64,000 bases of DNA. Source: Aldehydirespirator sp965221215. Lineage in GTDB: Bacteria > Actinomycetota > Acidimicrobiia > Acidimicrobiales > Aldehydirespiratoraceae. Both the position numbers and the translations under genes were made by a program. The notes below the pieces were generated by a model. That model was not told the DNA's origin. It worked only from the letters and a program-made list of their open reading frames with translations, and did not search any database. Below are positions 1-8,816 of this stretch, in pieces. Position 1 is the stretch's first letter. The number at the start of each line of letters is the position of its first letter. The DNA is taken from positions 310,001-374,000 of the forward strand of contig OZ244872.1 in the NCBI GenBank assembly GCA_965221215.1, in the 5' to 3' direction.

Positions 1-1367
1 TGCTCTATGTGGCTGGCCAGGGAGAAGAGTTGCTGCTCTCCGTGGGGTCGCCCTATCAGCTGGATTCCCACCGGTAGGCCGGTGTTGGTTTGGCCGCAGG
101 GGAGGGTGATGACCGGCAGGGTGGTGGCGCTCACGGCTGCGGCGATCGACAGCCAGCGGTAGTACTCGTTCACGGGGCGCCCGGCCCGGTGGCCGACGTA
201 GCGCTCCTCCACTTCGAAGGGCAGCACGCTGGCCGCCGGGCAGATCAGCAACTCGTAGCTGCTCATGAAATCGGCGGCGAGCTCGAAGATGCGGCCCTGA
301 GCCGCGGTCGCCTCTCGGACGGCGCCGCCGTCGAGGGCTAGGCCCCGCTCGATATTCCACACCAGTTCGGGCTTCAGCACGTCGCGGGCTTCGGGGAGTT
401 CGGGGCCCAGAAGGGTGGCGTACATGAGGGCCCGGGGGACGTCGAAGGCTGCCTCGGCGTCGGACAGATCGGGATGGTCGGCCACGACTTCGATGCCGTC
501 CCCTTCCAGCGCGTGAATCGCCCGGTTGCATACCCCGGCGACCTCTGGAGCGGTCTCGGCGACGCCCAGATCGACGCTGTAGGCCACCCGAGCCGGCGCG
601 GTCGGCGCGGCGGCGGCGCGGCGGAACGACCTCTGCGGCGGCGGCTTGCCGAGCCCGGCGCGGGGGCTCTCGCCCACCATGGCATCGGCCATCAGGGCGA
701 GATCGCCGACATCGCGGGCCATCGGTCCCTGCTGGGAGTGCACTCCGAACGGCATCACCGTCGGCCCGTGGGCAATACGGCCCGGCGAGGGGCGCAGGCT
801 CGCAACCCCGCAGAAGCTGGCGGGGGTGCGCAGCGATCCGGCCAGGTCCGAACCGTGGGCCAGCCAGGCCATGCCGGTGGCCAGGGCCGCGGCCGCGCCG
901 CCCGAGGAGCCGCCCGCGGTGAGGCGCAGGTCGTGCGGGTTGCGGGTGGCGCCGAACACGTCGTTGAACGTGTTGCCGCCCGCGCCGAACTCGGGGGTGT
1001 TCGACTTTGCGTACACCACCGCGGCCTGGGCTTCGAGTGTCTCGACGAGCACGTCGGAACGATCCGGCACGAAGTGCTCTCGCAGCCGCGACCCGGAGGT
1101 GGTCCGCACCCCGGCCACAGGCGTCAGGTCCTTGATGGGAACGGGCAGCCCGGCCAGCACGCCGCGCTCGGCCAACGGCACCTCCATGAGCCGGTCGGCG
1201 TGAGCCCGGGCCCGGTCGAAGCAGCGGGTCGGCAACGCGTTGACCACAGGGTCGACGGCCTCGACCCGATCCTGCACCGCGTCGAGCGCGTCGTGGGGGC
1301 TGAGATCGCCCGATGCCAGCCGAGCGACCACCTCGCGTGCGCTGAGGCGGATCAGATCGTCGGCCAT
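1..1367 (-). CDS. Amidase (amidase signature family), 3' end cut by window edge
   Basis: Hydrolyses a carboxamide to acid and ammonia; the substrate cannot be told from sequence. Reading the minus strand from ATG at 1367 gives about 455 residues with the amidase-signature Ser-cisSer-Lys arrangement: a lysine in PVPIKDL (about residue 79), GGSSGGAAAA (152-161), and GSDLAGSLRTPASFCG (172-187), which holds the nucleophilic serine. The last codons in the window read GLPVGIQLIGRPHGEQQLF, the usual C-terminal block of the family, so only a few residues are missing. It follows an FAD oxidoreductase and a zinc dehydrogenase on the same strand, suggesting one catabolic operon. Its start shares its A with the stop of a 31-codon mini-ORF (TGATG). 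Related GatA has the same fold, but there are no GatB/GatC neighbours. Confidence 0.88.
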   Translation of the reverse strand, partial: MADDLIRLSAREVVARLASGDLSPHDALDAVQDRVEAVDPVVNALPTRCFDRARAHADRLMEVPLAERGVLAGLPVPIKDLTPVAGVRTTSGSRLREHFVPDRSDVLVETLEAQAAVVYAKSNTPEFGAGGNTFNDVFGATRNPHDLRLTAGGSSGGAAAALATGMAWLAHGSDLAGSLRTPASFCGVASLRPSPGRIAHGPTVMPFGVHSQQGPMARDVGDLALMADAMVGESPRAGLGKPPPQRSFRRAAAAPTAPARVAYSVDLGVAETAPEVAGVCNRAIHALEGDGIEVVADHPDLSDAEAAFDVPRALMYATLLGPELPEARDVLKPELVWNIERGLALDGGAVREATAAQGRIFELAADFMSSYELLICPAASVLPFEVEERYVGHRAGRPVNEYYRWLSIAAAVSATTLPVITLPCGQTNTGLPVGIQLIGRPHGEQQLFSLASHIE

Positions 1368-1462
1368 CAGGGATCCTGCTCCACGGGCGGGCCATCGCCC
1401 ACAGGTTGTGGACGGCCGGCTCGGCGGGCTGCGAGATCGCCCACTGGCAGCTCCCAAGGCAC
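1367..1462 (-). other. Mini-ORF between FAD oxidoreductase and amidase (31 codons)
   Basis: The GTG lies 8 nt after the stop of the FAD oxidoreductase, and the frame ends in TGATG shared with the amidase start. The short peptide contains two PVGD blocks, and a GTGGGCGAT 9-mer occurs twice about 40 nt apart. No Shine-Dalgarno sequence precedes the amidase. I read this as a translational bridge, not a functional peptide. It belongs to a recurrent pattern in this window. Confidence 0.35.
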
Positions 1463-1470
1463 CGGCTCGC

Positions 1471-2874
1471 TCAGCCGTGGACCGACATCGAGGAGTTGAG
1501 GTTGACCTCCCGGTTGCGGCTGAACGTGCCCAGGTCGATGGGCAGGCCGGTGTAGCGGCCCTCCACCACCAGCGGGTCGGCGTCGTGGTCGTGGCCGGAC
1601 TCGACCGCCTCGATGAGCTCGGCCATGCAGTGCCCGGCCACCCCGGCGTTCTTGAACTGGTTGCCGCTGGTGCCGATGGCCACGTAGAAGCCGTCCAGGT
1701 CGGTGCGGTCGTAGATCGGGATCCAGTCGTCGCTCACGTCGTAGAGGTCCACCACGCCCTTGCGCTCATGGGGCACGCCCACCGACGGCAGCCGCCGGTT
1801 GAGCCGCAGCACCTGCGCCTCCCACTGCTCGCCGCTGAGCCGCCCGTCGTAGTCGTCGGGGTCGACCCAGTCCTGGGGGTCGCAGCGGGGGTCGGTGCTG
1901 CCCACCAGGATGTGGTTGCCGGTCTCGGGCCGGAAGTAGATGCCGTTGTCGTCATCGGCGATGTTGAAGCCGTCGCGCTCGTAGTCGAAGCTGCCCGGCC
2001 CCGGCGCATGGTGCACCTCGTGGCGCAGCGCCCGAGTCTTGATGTTCATCGAGTCGTACACCCCGGCCATCTCGTTGATCCGATGCGAGTGGGGACCGGC
2101 CACATTCACCACCACCGGCGCGGCCACCGAGGTGCCGTCGTCGAGGGTCACGCCCGTCACCCGCCCGCGGCCGGCGCCGACCGCGGTCACCGCCGTCGCG
2201 AAGCGGAACTCGGCGCCGGCCGACTCGGCGGCCCGCTGCAGGTTGTGGGTGGTCAGCTGCGGGTCGCTCACGTAGCCCGCTTCGGGGGTGAACACCGCGC
2301 CGGGCAGATCCTCGGTGGCGTCGTCCCAGAAGCCGGGATCGTCGGGGCGCTTGGGGGGGCCGAAGATGCCGGGGTCGAGGATGGGCATGCGCTCCCGCAG
2401 CTCGGTCGTCGACCAGTCCTCGTAGGCCACCCCGACGGCATCGAAGTGGGGCAGCACCTTCAGGTAGTGGCCGCCGGGATCCTTCAGCGTCGCCATCCCG
2501 CACTGCCTGTAGTCGATGAGGCCGAGCTCGTCGCCGGCTTGCAGGTAGTCGGCCCAATCCAGCCAGTACTGGAGCCCCTCGTAGGCCATGGCCACGCCGG
2601 TGAACGTCGAGTAGGTGAAGCGCACGATGGCGCACGAGTTGACGGTGGAGCCGAATCCCGCTGCGGGCAGCTTGTCCACGCACAGGGTGCGCCGGCCCCG
2701 CCGGGCCAATTCGAAGGCAGTGGCTGCGCCGATCACGCCCGCGCCGATGACCACCGCGTCGAAGCTGCCGCCGCCCCGGCCGGCTGCGCCCTTTGGGACC
2801 GACTTGTGGGACTCGTTACCCGGATTCTCCGACGGACCGGGGTTGCGGGGGGCGACGGCTCCCTCAGATGCCAC
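1471..2874 (-). CDS. FAD-dependent oxidoreductase (DAO / sarcosine-oxidase-beta-like)
   Basis: Predicted soluble flavoenzyme oxidising an amine, amino acid or hydroxy acid. The FAD dinucleotide motif VVIGAGVIGAATAFELARRG lies at residues 41-60, after a low-complexity N-terminus of about 37 residues that may not be translated. The rest (467 aa) matches DAO proteins: a GST-N motif near residue 73, the dinucleotide-contacting VVNVAGPHS, and a C-terminal YVAIGTSGNQFKNAGVAGH block closing the FAD site. It overlaps the 3' end of the zinc dehydrogenase by 11 nt, so the two are translationally coupled. Sarcosine or dimethylglycine oxidation is a family-level guess; no heterotetrameric SoxA/D/G subunits are nearby. 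Confidence 0.85.
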   Translation of the reverse strand: MASEGAVAPRNPGPSENPGNESHKSVPKGAAGRGGGSFDAVVIGAGVIGAATAFELARRGRRTLCVDKLPAAGFGSTVNSCAIVRFTYSTFTGVAMAYEGLQYWLDWADYLQAGDELGLIDYRQCGMATLKDPGGHYLKVLPHFDAVGVAYEDWSTTELRERMPILDPGIFGPPKRPDDPGFWDDATEDLPGAVFTPEAGYVSDPQLTTHNLQRAAESAGAEFRFATAVTAVGAGRGRVTGVTLDDGTSVAAPVVVNVAGPHSHRINEMAGVYDSMNIKTRALRHEVHHAPGPGSFDYERDGFNIADDDNGIYFRPETGNHILVGSTDPRCDPQDWVDPDDYDGRLSGEQWEAQVLRLNRRLPSVGVPHERKGVVDLYDVSDDWIPIYDRTDLDGFYVAIGTSGNQFKNAGVAGHCMAELIEAVESGHDHDADPLVVEGRYTGLPIDLGTFSRNREVNLNSSMSVHG

Positions 2875-4048
2875 GGTGGCGCTCGCTGCGCATGTCGAAG
2901 GCGACCTTCACGCCGCCGCGCCGGCCCGCCTCGGCGGCGTGGCCCAGCGCATCGGCGTAGCGGTCGAGCGGATACAGGGCCGACACGAGCCGGTCGAGGG
3001 CCATCTTGCCGGCCAGTTCCATGGCCAGATCGAAGCTGGTGGTGAGCCGGCCGTCGGCGCGGACCTCGGTGCCGTAGGCGTAGCAGCCCGCAAGCTCGAC
3101 CTCGCGATGCCACAGGCCGGTCAGCTCCACGGTCACCGTGGCCGGCATGCCCAGCATCAGCACCCGGCCCCGGGGCCGGCACAGCGACAGTGCCTCGGCC
3201 ATCGAGGCCGACGAGCCCACCGCATCGATCACCACGTCGGCGCCGCCCGAGAGGTGGTCGCCGACCAGGAACGAGCCCGTGGCCCGTCGCACCGCCCGCT
3301 TCAGCTCGTCGGGCTCGACAGCCGAGTCGGCCCCGAACTCGAGCGCCAGCGCCCGCTGAGTCGAGTACCGGGCGCCGACCAGGATCGAGGCGGGCTCGGT
3401 GAAGTTGCGCAGCGCGGCCACCGCCACCAGGCCCATGGTCCCGGCGCCGACCACGGCCACGGTGTCGCCCGGCTGCGCGCTCAAGCGCAGCGCGGCGTGC
3501 ACGCCTCCCGCGGCCGGCTCGATCATCACCGCCAGTTCGTCGCTCATCCAGTCGGGCACCTCGTGGAGCTGCGATTCGTGGGCCACCAGCTCCGTCGACC
3601 AGCCCCCTCCGGTGGAGCGACAGAAGCCGGTCTGCAGCCCCGGCTTGAGATGGCCGCTCATCAGGTGCCGGTAGTCGTCGCCGTCGCCCGGTGCCGCCCC
3701 CGGATAGGGCAGGTCGAAGCCCCGCGCCGCATGGCCCAGTACCGGCTCCACGATCACCCGTCGACCGTCGGCGGTGTCGGCCACGATCTCGTGGCCGGGC
3801 ACGAACGGGAACGACACGTAGTCCTCGAAGTAGCGCGACGACTGTCCGTCGATGGTGGCCAGGTCAGAGCCGCAGATGCCGCAGAGCCTCGGGTAGATGC
3901 GCTGCCACCCCTCGCCCGGCAGCTCGGGCGGGTCATCATTGACGAGCTTGAGCGGCCCCCAGGTCGCTCCGGCACCGGGCCGCAGCCGCGATGCGAGGGC
4001 GGCGGCCGCGTAGCGGGCCTCCTGGCGCGAGAAGCGCAGCGCCTTCAC
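2864..4048 (-). CDS. Zinc-dependent medium-chain alcohol/sorbitol dehydrogenase
   Basis: MDR-superfamily oxidoreductase of about 394 aa. LCGICGSD supplies the catalytic-zinc cysteine, VPGHEIV the GHE zinc site, and VAVVGAGTMGLVAVAAL the NAD(P) Rossmann motif. The four-cysteine structural-zinc lobe of classical ADHs is absent: the segment after RVIVEPVLG holds only one cysteine (GFCRST). The frame is open to an ATG at 4105, but GTG at 4048 gives the normal N-terminus (MKALRFSRQEARY) and has a TACGCT hexamer 8 nt upstream, so I prefer it as a leaderless start. First gene of a minus-strand operon with the FAD oxidoreductase and amidase. Substrate unknown. Confidence 0.85.
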   Translation of the reverse strand: MKALRFSRQEARYAAAALASRLRPGAGATWGPLKLVNDDPPELPGEGWQRIYPRLCGICGSDLATIDGQSSRYFEDYVSFPFVPGHEIVADTADGRRVIVEPVLGHAARGFDLPYPGAAPGDGDDYRHLMSGHLKPGLQTGFCRSTGGGWSTELVAHESQLHEVPDWMSDELAVMIEPAAGGVHAALRLSAQPGDTVAVVGAGTMGLVAVAALRNFTEPASILVGARYSTQRALALEFGADSAVEPDELKRAVRRATGSFLVGDHLSGGADVVIDAVGSSASMAEALSLCRPRGRVLMLGMPATVTVELTGLWHREVELAGCYAYGTEVRADGRLTTSFDLAMELAGKMALDRLVSALYPLDRYADALGHAAEAGRRGGVKVAFDMRSERHRGI

Positions 4049-4240
4049 GAGCACGGAGCGTAGCGAGAATACGGTCAGCGACGCTCCACTCGGCGGGCTC
4101 GGCACGACACGGCTGATCAGAATTTCAAATATTTCTGAACATTGTGAGTTGTTATTATCATATCACACTGCCATGATGCTGCGGCTAACACATGAAACAG
4201 CACGAGAAAGGTCGTGTTGACAACTACAAGGAGGAATGTC
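4049..4240. promoter_or_regulatory. AT-rich divergent intergenic region upstream of the WXG100 gene
   Basis: Separates the minus-strand dehydrogenase from the plus-strand WXG100 gene. The segment about 4120-4170 is unusually AT-rich for this genome. TTGTTA at 4149-4154 and CATGAT at 4172-4177 are 17 nt apart and could be a sigma70-like promoter for the secretion genes. A strong Shine-Dalgarno AAGGAGGA lies at 4228-4235. The promoter assignment is tentative. Confidence 0.3.
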
Positions 4241-4516
4241 ATGGCTGGCGACATGCTGGTGATGTCCAAATCGCAGATGGAACAGCTCGCGGTGATCTTC
4301 GCCCGGCAGAAGGAGACGGCCGAGGGGGTGATCAGCGCAATCGGGTCCGGCATCGAGGGCACCACCTGGCAGGGGGCCAGAGCCGACCGGTTCCGGCAGC
4401 TCTGGGAGACGGAGTTCCGCCCCAACCTGCGGGCGCTGTGCGACGCCCTTGGCGAGCATTCGACGTTCATAACTGCGGAGCTCCACGCCGGGGTCAGCGC
4501 GCTCGACACCGTCTAG
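4241..4516 (+). CDS. WXG100 family (EsxA-like) protein
   Basis: Small (91 aa) helical-hairpin protein of the type VII (ESX) secretion family. The hairpin WXG turn is TTWQGARAD around residue 47, flanked by two amphipathic helices with no signal peptide or cysteine. An in-frame ATG exists at 4214, but the strong ribosome site at 4228-4235 lies between it and ATG 4241 with ideal spacing, so 4241 is chosen. The next gene, 57 nt downstream, is a large FtsK/SpoIIIE ATPase, the motor that exports such substrates. Only one WXG100 gene is present, so a homodimer is likely, as in Firmicutes-type systems. Substrate role is inferred from family and context. Confidence 0.85.
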   Translation: MAGDMLVMSKSQMEQLAVIFARQKETAEGVISAIGSGIEGTTWQGARADRFRQLWETEFRPNLRALCDALGEHSTFITAELHAGVSALDTV

Positions 4517-4573
4517 CCGCGGCTCTGGCCCGGCCGGGCGCAACAGAGAACGCGACAGCGAAGCGGAATACCG

Positions 4574-7500
4574 GTGCGGATCCGGCACCGACTCAACGGC
4601 GTCGAGCGGATCGTGGAGATCGATCCCCGCCTCGACGGCTACACGGTGTCGGATCTCGCCGCGGCGCTCAGCGGCGAACCGGAGCAGACCGGCGACCGCA
4701 GCCGGCGCGGCTTGATCATCGACGGGTGCTGGCACAGTCCCAAGACTCTGCTGCCATCGGTCCCGATCTGGGAGGGGGCGCTGCTTGAGGCCGCTCCCAC
4801 AGGCGAGCAGCCCTCCTCCCAGTCACCACCCGGCCAGAACCGTCAACAGAGCAGTCGGCAGAACCGCCGGAGCGCGCTGGTTGTGACCGCCGGGCTGCGA
4901 GCCGGCACCCGTCTCGCTTTGCCCGCCTCCGACGACTGGGTGATCGGACGTTCACCCGATTGCGATCTGGTGATCGGTGACCCCACCGTCTCCCGGCGAC
5001 ACGCTCGTGTGAGCGGGACCGGCAGGCGACCGGCGGTCAGCGACCTCGGATCTCGCAACGGCACGATCGTGGCCGGGAGCGCCGTGACCGCTCCGACTCG
5101 GGTTCCGCTGCGAGCCACCGTGCGTCTCGGCGCCACCGGCCTGCAGTGGCGGACCCAGCCCGACGATGCCCCCGCAGCGGTGCGAGCCGGACTCGGCGCG
5201 GCGGCGGGGCGCATCCCCTTCAATCGCCCTCCCCGCCGTCGGCCGCCGACGGCTCCCGCCGCGCTGCGCATTCCCGCGGAGCCTCCGGCCCGACCCGATC
5301 ATGAGCCCCTGTCGTGGGCTGGGATCTTCCTGCCCGCCGCGGCCGGGCTCGTGCTGGCCGTGGTCTGGAGCCCGTTCATGGCCGTGTTCGCGGCCCTCGG
5401 CCCGTTGATCACCGTGGGCACTTGGCTGGAGCGGCGGCGGCGGGCCGCCCGCTCCCATCGGCGGGCCTGTGTCGAGGTGGCTCAGCGGGTGGAGAGCTTC
5501 GTCGCCGCGCTGCCCGCCGAGCGAGCCGCTGAGCGGCGTCGGCGCGTCGCCCTCGTGCCGGACCTGGCCGAACTGGTCCGCCGGGCCGAGACGCCGTCGC
5601 AGCGCTGCTGGGAGCGTCGCCGCGGCGACCCCGACGCCATGCGGCTCGGCGTTGGCACCGCAGAAGTGCCCTATTCGCCGCCGCTGGAGGTGGACGGGGG
5701 ATCGGAGGCTGCGCCGGACGCGCTTGCAGCCCTGCACCGGATCGAACCCCTGGCCGATGTGCCGGTGGCGGTGTCGCTGCAGCCCGGCGAGGTGTTGGGC
5801 ATCGTCGGCCCAGCGGCGCCGGCCCGAGCTGTGGCCCGCAGCCTCGTCTTGCAGGCCGCGGTGCTTCATGGCCCGGCCGATCTGGCCGTTGCGGGCCTGG
5901 CGCCGGGCCTCGCGGCGGAGTGGTCGTGGATGGGCTGGCTGCCCCACACCATCGACAGCGGGGGTGAACCCGGCGCACTGGTGGCCACAGAGTCCGCCTC
6001 CATGGCACCGGCCGTGGAAGCGGCCGCGGCGAGCAGTTCCGAGCGAACGCTGCTGGCCGTGATCGACGGAACCGAGACGCTCACCGGCCGCTCCGCGCCG
6101 GGCCGGGTGCTTCTCGGCCTCGCGGAGTGCGCCGGGATCGTGATCTCCCGCGACGTCTGCGACCTGCCGTCGAGCTGCACCACCATTGTGGACATCGATC
6201 ATGCCGCCGGCCGATTGAAGCTGGTGGATCCCCGATCCTCAGCGGCGATGGGTCCGCTGGTGGCTTGGGGCGTCACCGTCGCAACCGCCACCGGGGCCTC
6301 GGCCCGCCTGGCTCGGCTCGACGATCCCGAGTTGCGGGCGGCCTCGGCCAGCCTCCCCGACTCGATGTCGCTGCTGGACCTCATCGGCGGAGAACCGACG
6401 CCGCAGACGGTCGAGAGTCGCTGGGCCGCGGCCCGGGGCACCGACGAACTGCGGGCGCCCATCGGCGCCGCCGCCGACGGACCCCTCGTGCTCGACCTGG
6501 TGGCCGACGGCCCGCACCTGCTGATCGGAGGCACAACCGGCTCGGGCAAGTCCGAACTGCTGCGGTCGATGGTGGCCGCGCTGGCCCTGTCGGCGGACCC
6601 CGATCACCTGGCCTTCGTCCTCATCGACTACAAGGGCGGCGCCGCCTTCGACCGCTGCTCGGAGATGCCCCATGTGGCTGGCATGGTCACCGATCTCGAC
6701 GACCGCCTGGCCGAGCGGGCGCTGGTGTGCCTGGAGGCCGAGCTGCGCCACCGCGAGGAGCGCCTCCGAGCTGCGGGCGCCGAGAACCTGGCCGCCTTCC
6801 GGGCCCGAGCCGGCTCCGCGGGCGGCGACCGGTTGCCCCGGCTGGTGGTGGTGGTGGACGAGTTCGCCACGCTGGCCGCCGAGTTGCCCGAGTTCCTCCA
6901 ATCGTTGGTCGGCATCGCGCAGCGGGGTCGCAGCCTCGGCGTGCACATGGTGTTGGCCACCCAGCGGCCGGCCGGGGTGGTGACCGACGACATCAGAGCC
7001 AACACATCGTGCCGCATCGCCCTGCGGGTGACCGACCGCCACGACTCCAACGACGTGATCGATGCGCCCGACGCGGCCCGCATCCCCCGCCAGCGCCCCG
7101 GCCGGGCCATGGCCCGCTTCGGGCCGGGCGAGCTGGTCGCCTTCCAGTCGGCGCTGGTGACCGGCAGCACGCCCCGAAGCTCGACCGGCCTGCGGGTCGG
7201 ACCGGTCGGGGCGCGTGCCGTGCGGACTTGCGAGGGCCGGCCCAGCGATCTCGACTCGGTGGTGGAAGCCGTCCGAGCCGCCCACCACAACCTCGGGGGC
7301 GCCGCGCCCCGCTCGCCGTGGCCCGCGCCCCTCCCCGACGAGATCGCCGCCGAGCGCCTGGCTGAGACGGTCAGGCCGGCGGAGGCCGCGGCCTGGATGG
7401 CCGATGACCCCGCCCGTCAGCGGCAGTTCCCCGGCGGATGGCAGCCGTCCGACGGCCACCTGGCGGTCATCGGCGGCCCCGGGTCGGGCACGACCACCAC

Positions 7501-8773
7501 CCTGGCTGCGGTCGCCCTCGATCTCTGCCGCACCCACACCCCCGACGAACTGCACGTCTACGGCATCGACCTCGACGCGGGCTCGCTGTCAGCGCTCGGC
7601 CCCCTTCCCCACGTCGGTGCGGTCGCCGCTCCCACCGAGGGCGACCGGCGAACCCGCCTGTTGCGGCTTCTCGACGACGAGGTCGCCGCCCGCCGGGCAA
7701 CAGGCCGCTCACAGCGCCCTGAGGTAGTGCTGCTGGTGGATGATCTCGCCGGACTGGTCCGCGCCCACGACCCGGTGCGCGAGCCGGAGCCCCACGACCG
7801 GTTCGCCCGCATCTGGGGAGACGGCCCCGCGGTGGGGGTGCGAGTGGCGGTCAGCATCGGCCGGGCCGCCGACCTGCCGCCGGATCTCGCCGCCTCCGCC
7901 GGGATGGTTCTGGTCCACGCCACCTCCGACGCCAGCGACGGCCTGCGCTTCGGACTCAAGCAGCCCACCGCCCATCTCGTCGCAGGCCGGGCGGTAAGGG
8001 CCGGCGACGGCCTGGAGGTCCACGTCGCCCGCCCCTCCGGCGGCGACCTGGCCGCAGCCGCCGCGGCACTGGCGGCCGAGTCCCCTCCCGCAGAGTGCGG
8101 GCCGGCTCGGATCGGGTCGCTGCCCCAGCAGATCCGCCTGGAGGACCTGCCCGCCGGTGGCCAGCTTGAGGACCGGCGCATCCGCATCCTCTTCGCCGTC
8201 AGCGACCTCAATCTCGAACCGGCCGGGATCACCCTCCACGACGGCGAGCACGCCCTGGTGCTGGGACCGCCCCGCACCGGGCGCACCGCTGCCCTGGCCG
8301 CCATCGGCGCCGCCGCCCGGGCCGCCGGAGCCGAGGTGGTGGTCGTGGCCGACCGGCCCGGCGAGCTGTCGGCTCTGCTCGGACTTGATCCTGTGGCCCC
8401 CGAATCGCTCGGCGAGGCCGACGACCAGGCGGTGCGCCGCCTGCTGCTGGTGGATGACGCCGACCGGATCGGCGACCCCGCCGGGCTGCTGGCCGCAATC
8501 GCAGCCGCCACTGAGGGCCGCAGCCATCTGGTAGCAGCAACGACGGCCGACCGGCTCCGCTCGTGCTATGGCACCTGGCTTCACGAGATGCGGTCGTGCC
8601 GCACCGGGGTGCTGTTCAGGCCCGGCCCCCTCGATGCCGACCTGCTCGGCGCGGCCGTGTCCGCCCGGCTGGTCCCTCCGCCTCTGCCGGGGCGCGGCCT
8701 CGTGATCGCCGACGGAGCCGCAGAGGTCATGCAGGTGGCCCTGGCCGCTCGGGCCGCGGCCTCGCCCGTATGA
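4574..8773 (+). CDS. FHA-FtsK/SpoIIIE type VII secretion ATPase (EccC/EssC-like)
   Basis: Large (1399 aa) membrane-anchored motor. An N-terminal ubiquitin-like region (1-70) is followed by an FHA phosphothreonine-binding domain (about 100-190: VIGRSPDCD, VSRRHARV, LGSRNG), a hydrophobic membrane stretch (about 249-285), then three ATPase modules. Module 1 is canonical (P-loop GGTTGSGKSELL about 650-661; Walker B LVVVVDEFATL; sensor ATQRPAG). Module 2 has GGPGSGTTTT and module 3 GPPRTGRTAA, so both lack the P-loop lysine although aspartate-rich Walker B strands remain (VVLLVDDLAGL, LLLVDDADRI). In EccC-type proteins the first module drives export and the others regulate it. The FHA head resembles EssC of Firmicutes more than mycobacterial EccC. 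GTG start; no EccB, EccD, EccE or mycosin in the window. Confidence 0.9.
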   Translation: MRIRHRLNGVERIVEIDPRLDGYTVSDLAAALSGEPEQTGDRSRRGLIIDGCWHSPKTLLPSVPIWEGALLEAAPTGEQPSSQSPPGQNRQQSSRQNRRSALVVTAGLRAGTRLALPASDDWVIGRSPDCDLVIGDPTVSRRHARVSGTGRRPAVSDLGSRNGTIVAGSAVTAPTRVPLRATVRLGATGLQWRTQPDDAPAAVRAGLGAAAGRIPFNRPPRRRPPTAPAALRIPAEPPARPDHEPLSWAGIFLPAAAGLVLAVVWSPFMAVFAALGPLITVGTWLERRRRAARSHRRACVEVAQRVESFVAALPAERAAERRRRVALVPDLAELVRRAETPSQRCWERRRGDPDAMRLGVGTAEVPYSPPLEVDGGSEAAPDALAALHRIEPLADVPVAVSLQPGEVLGIVGPAAPARAVARSLVLQAAVLHGPADLAVAGLAPGLAAEWSWMGWLPHTIDSGGEPGALVATESASMAPAVEAAAASSSERTLLAVIDGTETLTGRSAPGRVLLGLAECAGIVISRDVCDLPSSCTTIVDIDHAAGRLKLVDPRSSAAMGPLVAWGVTVATATGASARLARLDDPELRAASASLPDSMSLLDLIGGEPTPQTVESRWAAARGTDELRAPIGAAADGPLVLDLVADGPHLLIGGTTGSGKSELLRSMVAALALSADPDHLAFVLIDYKGGAAFDRCSEMPHVAGMVTDLDDRLAERALVCLEAELRHREERLRAAGAENLAAFRARAGSAGGDRLPRLVVVVDEFATLAAELPEFLQSLVGIAQRGRSLGVHMVLATQRPAGVVTDDIRANTSCRIALRVTDRHDSNDVIDAPDAARIPRQRPGRAMARFGPGELVAFQSALVTGSTPRSSTGLRVGPVGARAVRTCEGRPSDLDSVVEAVRAAHHNLGGAAPRSPWPAPLPDEIAAERLAETVRPAEAAAWMADDPARQRQFPGGWQPSDGHLAVIGGPGSGTTTTLAAVALDLCRTHTPDELHVYGIDLDAGSLSALGPLPHVGAVAAPTEGDRRTRLLRLLDDEVAARRATGRSQRPEVVLLVDDLAGLVRAHDPVREPEPHDRFARIWGDGPAVGVRVAVSIGRAADLPPDLAASAGMVLVHATSDASDGLRFGLKQPTAHLVAGRAVRAGDGLEVHVARPSGGDLAAAAAALAAESPPAECGPARIGSLPQQIRLEDLPAGGQLEDRRIRILFAVSDLNLEPAGITLHDGEHALVLGPPRTGRTAALAAIGAAARAAGAEVVVVADRPGELSALLGLDPVAPESLGEADDQAVRRLLLVDDADRIGDPAGLLAAIAAATEGRSHLVAATTADRLRSCYGTWLHEMRSCRTGVLFRPGPLDADLLGAAVSARLVPPPLPGRGLVIADGAAEVMQVALAARAAASPV

Positions 8774-8774
8774 A

Positions 8775-8804
8775 CCGGATTCGCTCACCTATTCGCTCGG
8801 CCTC
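8775..8804 (+). repeat. Dispersed intergenic repeat, right-end fragment (copy A)
   Basis: Carries GATTCGCTCACCTATTCGCT followed by CGGCCTC, identical over about 30 nt to the reverse complement of the copy at 38414-38527. It sits just after the stop of the FtsK-like gene, and its right end abuts the TAAGTT hexamer of the next gene. Confidence 0.7.
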
Positions 8805-8816
8805 TAAGTTCCGACC

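Noticed and set aside
1240..3045. A 601-codon plus-strand frame over the FAD oxidoreductase
   Set aside because: Low-complexity Arg/Gly/Val/His content and full overlap with a gene showing a clear FAD motif.
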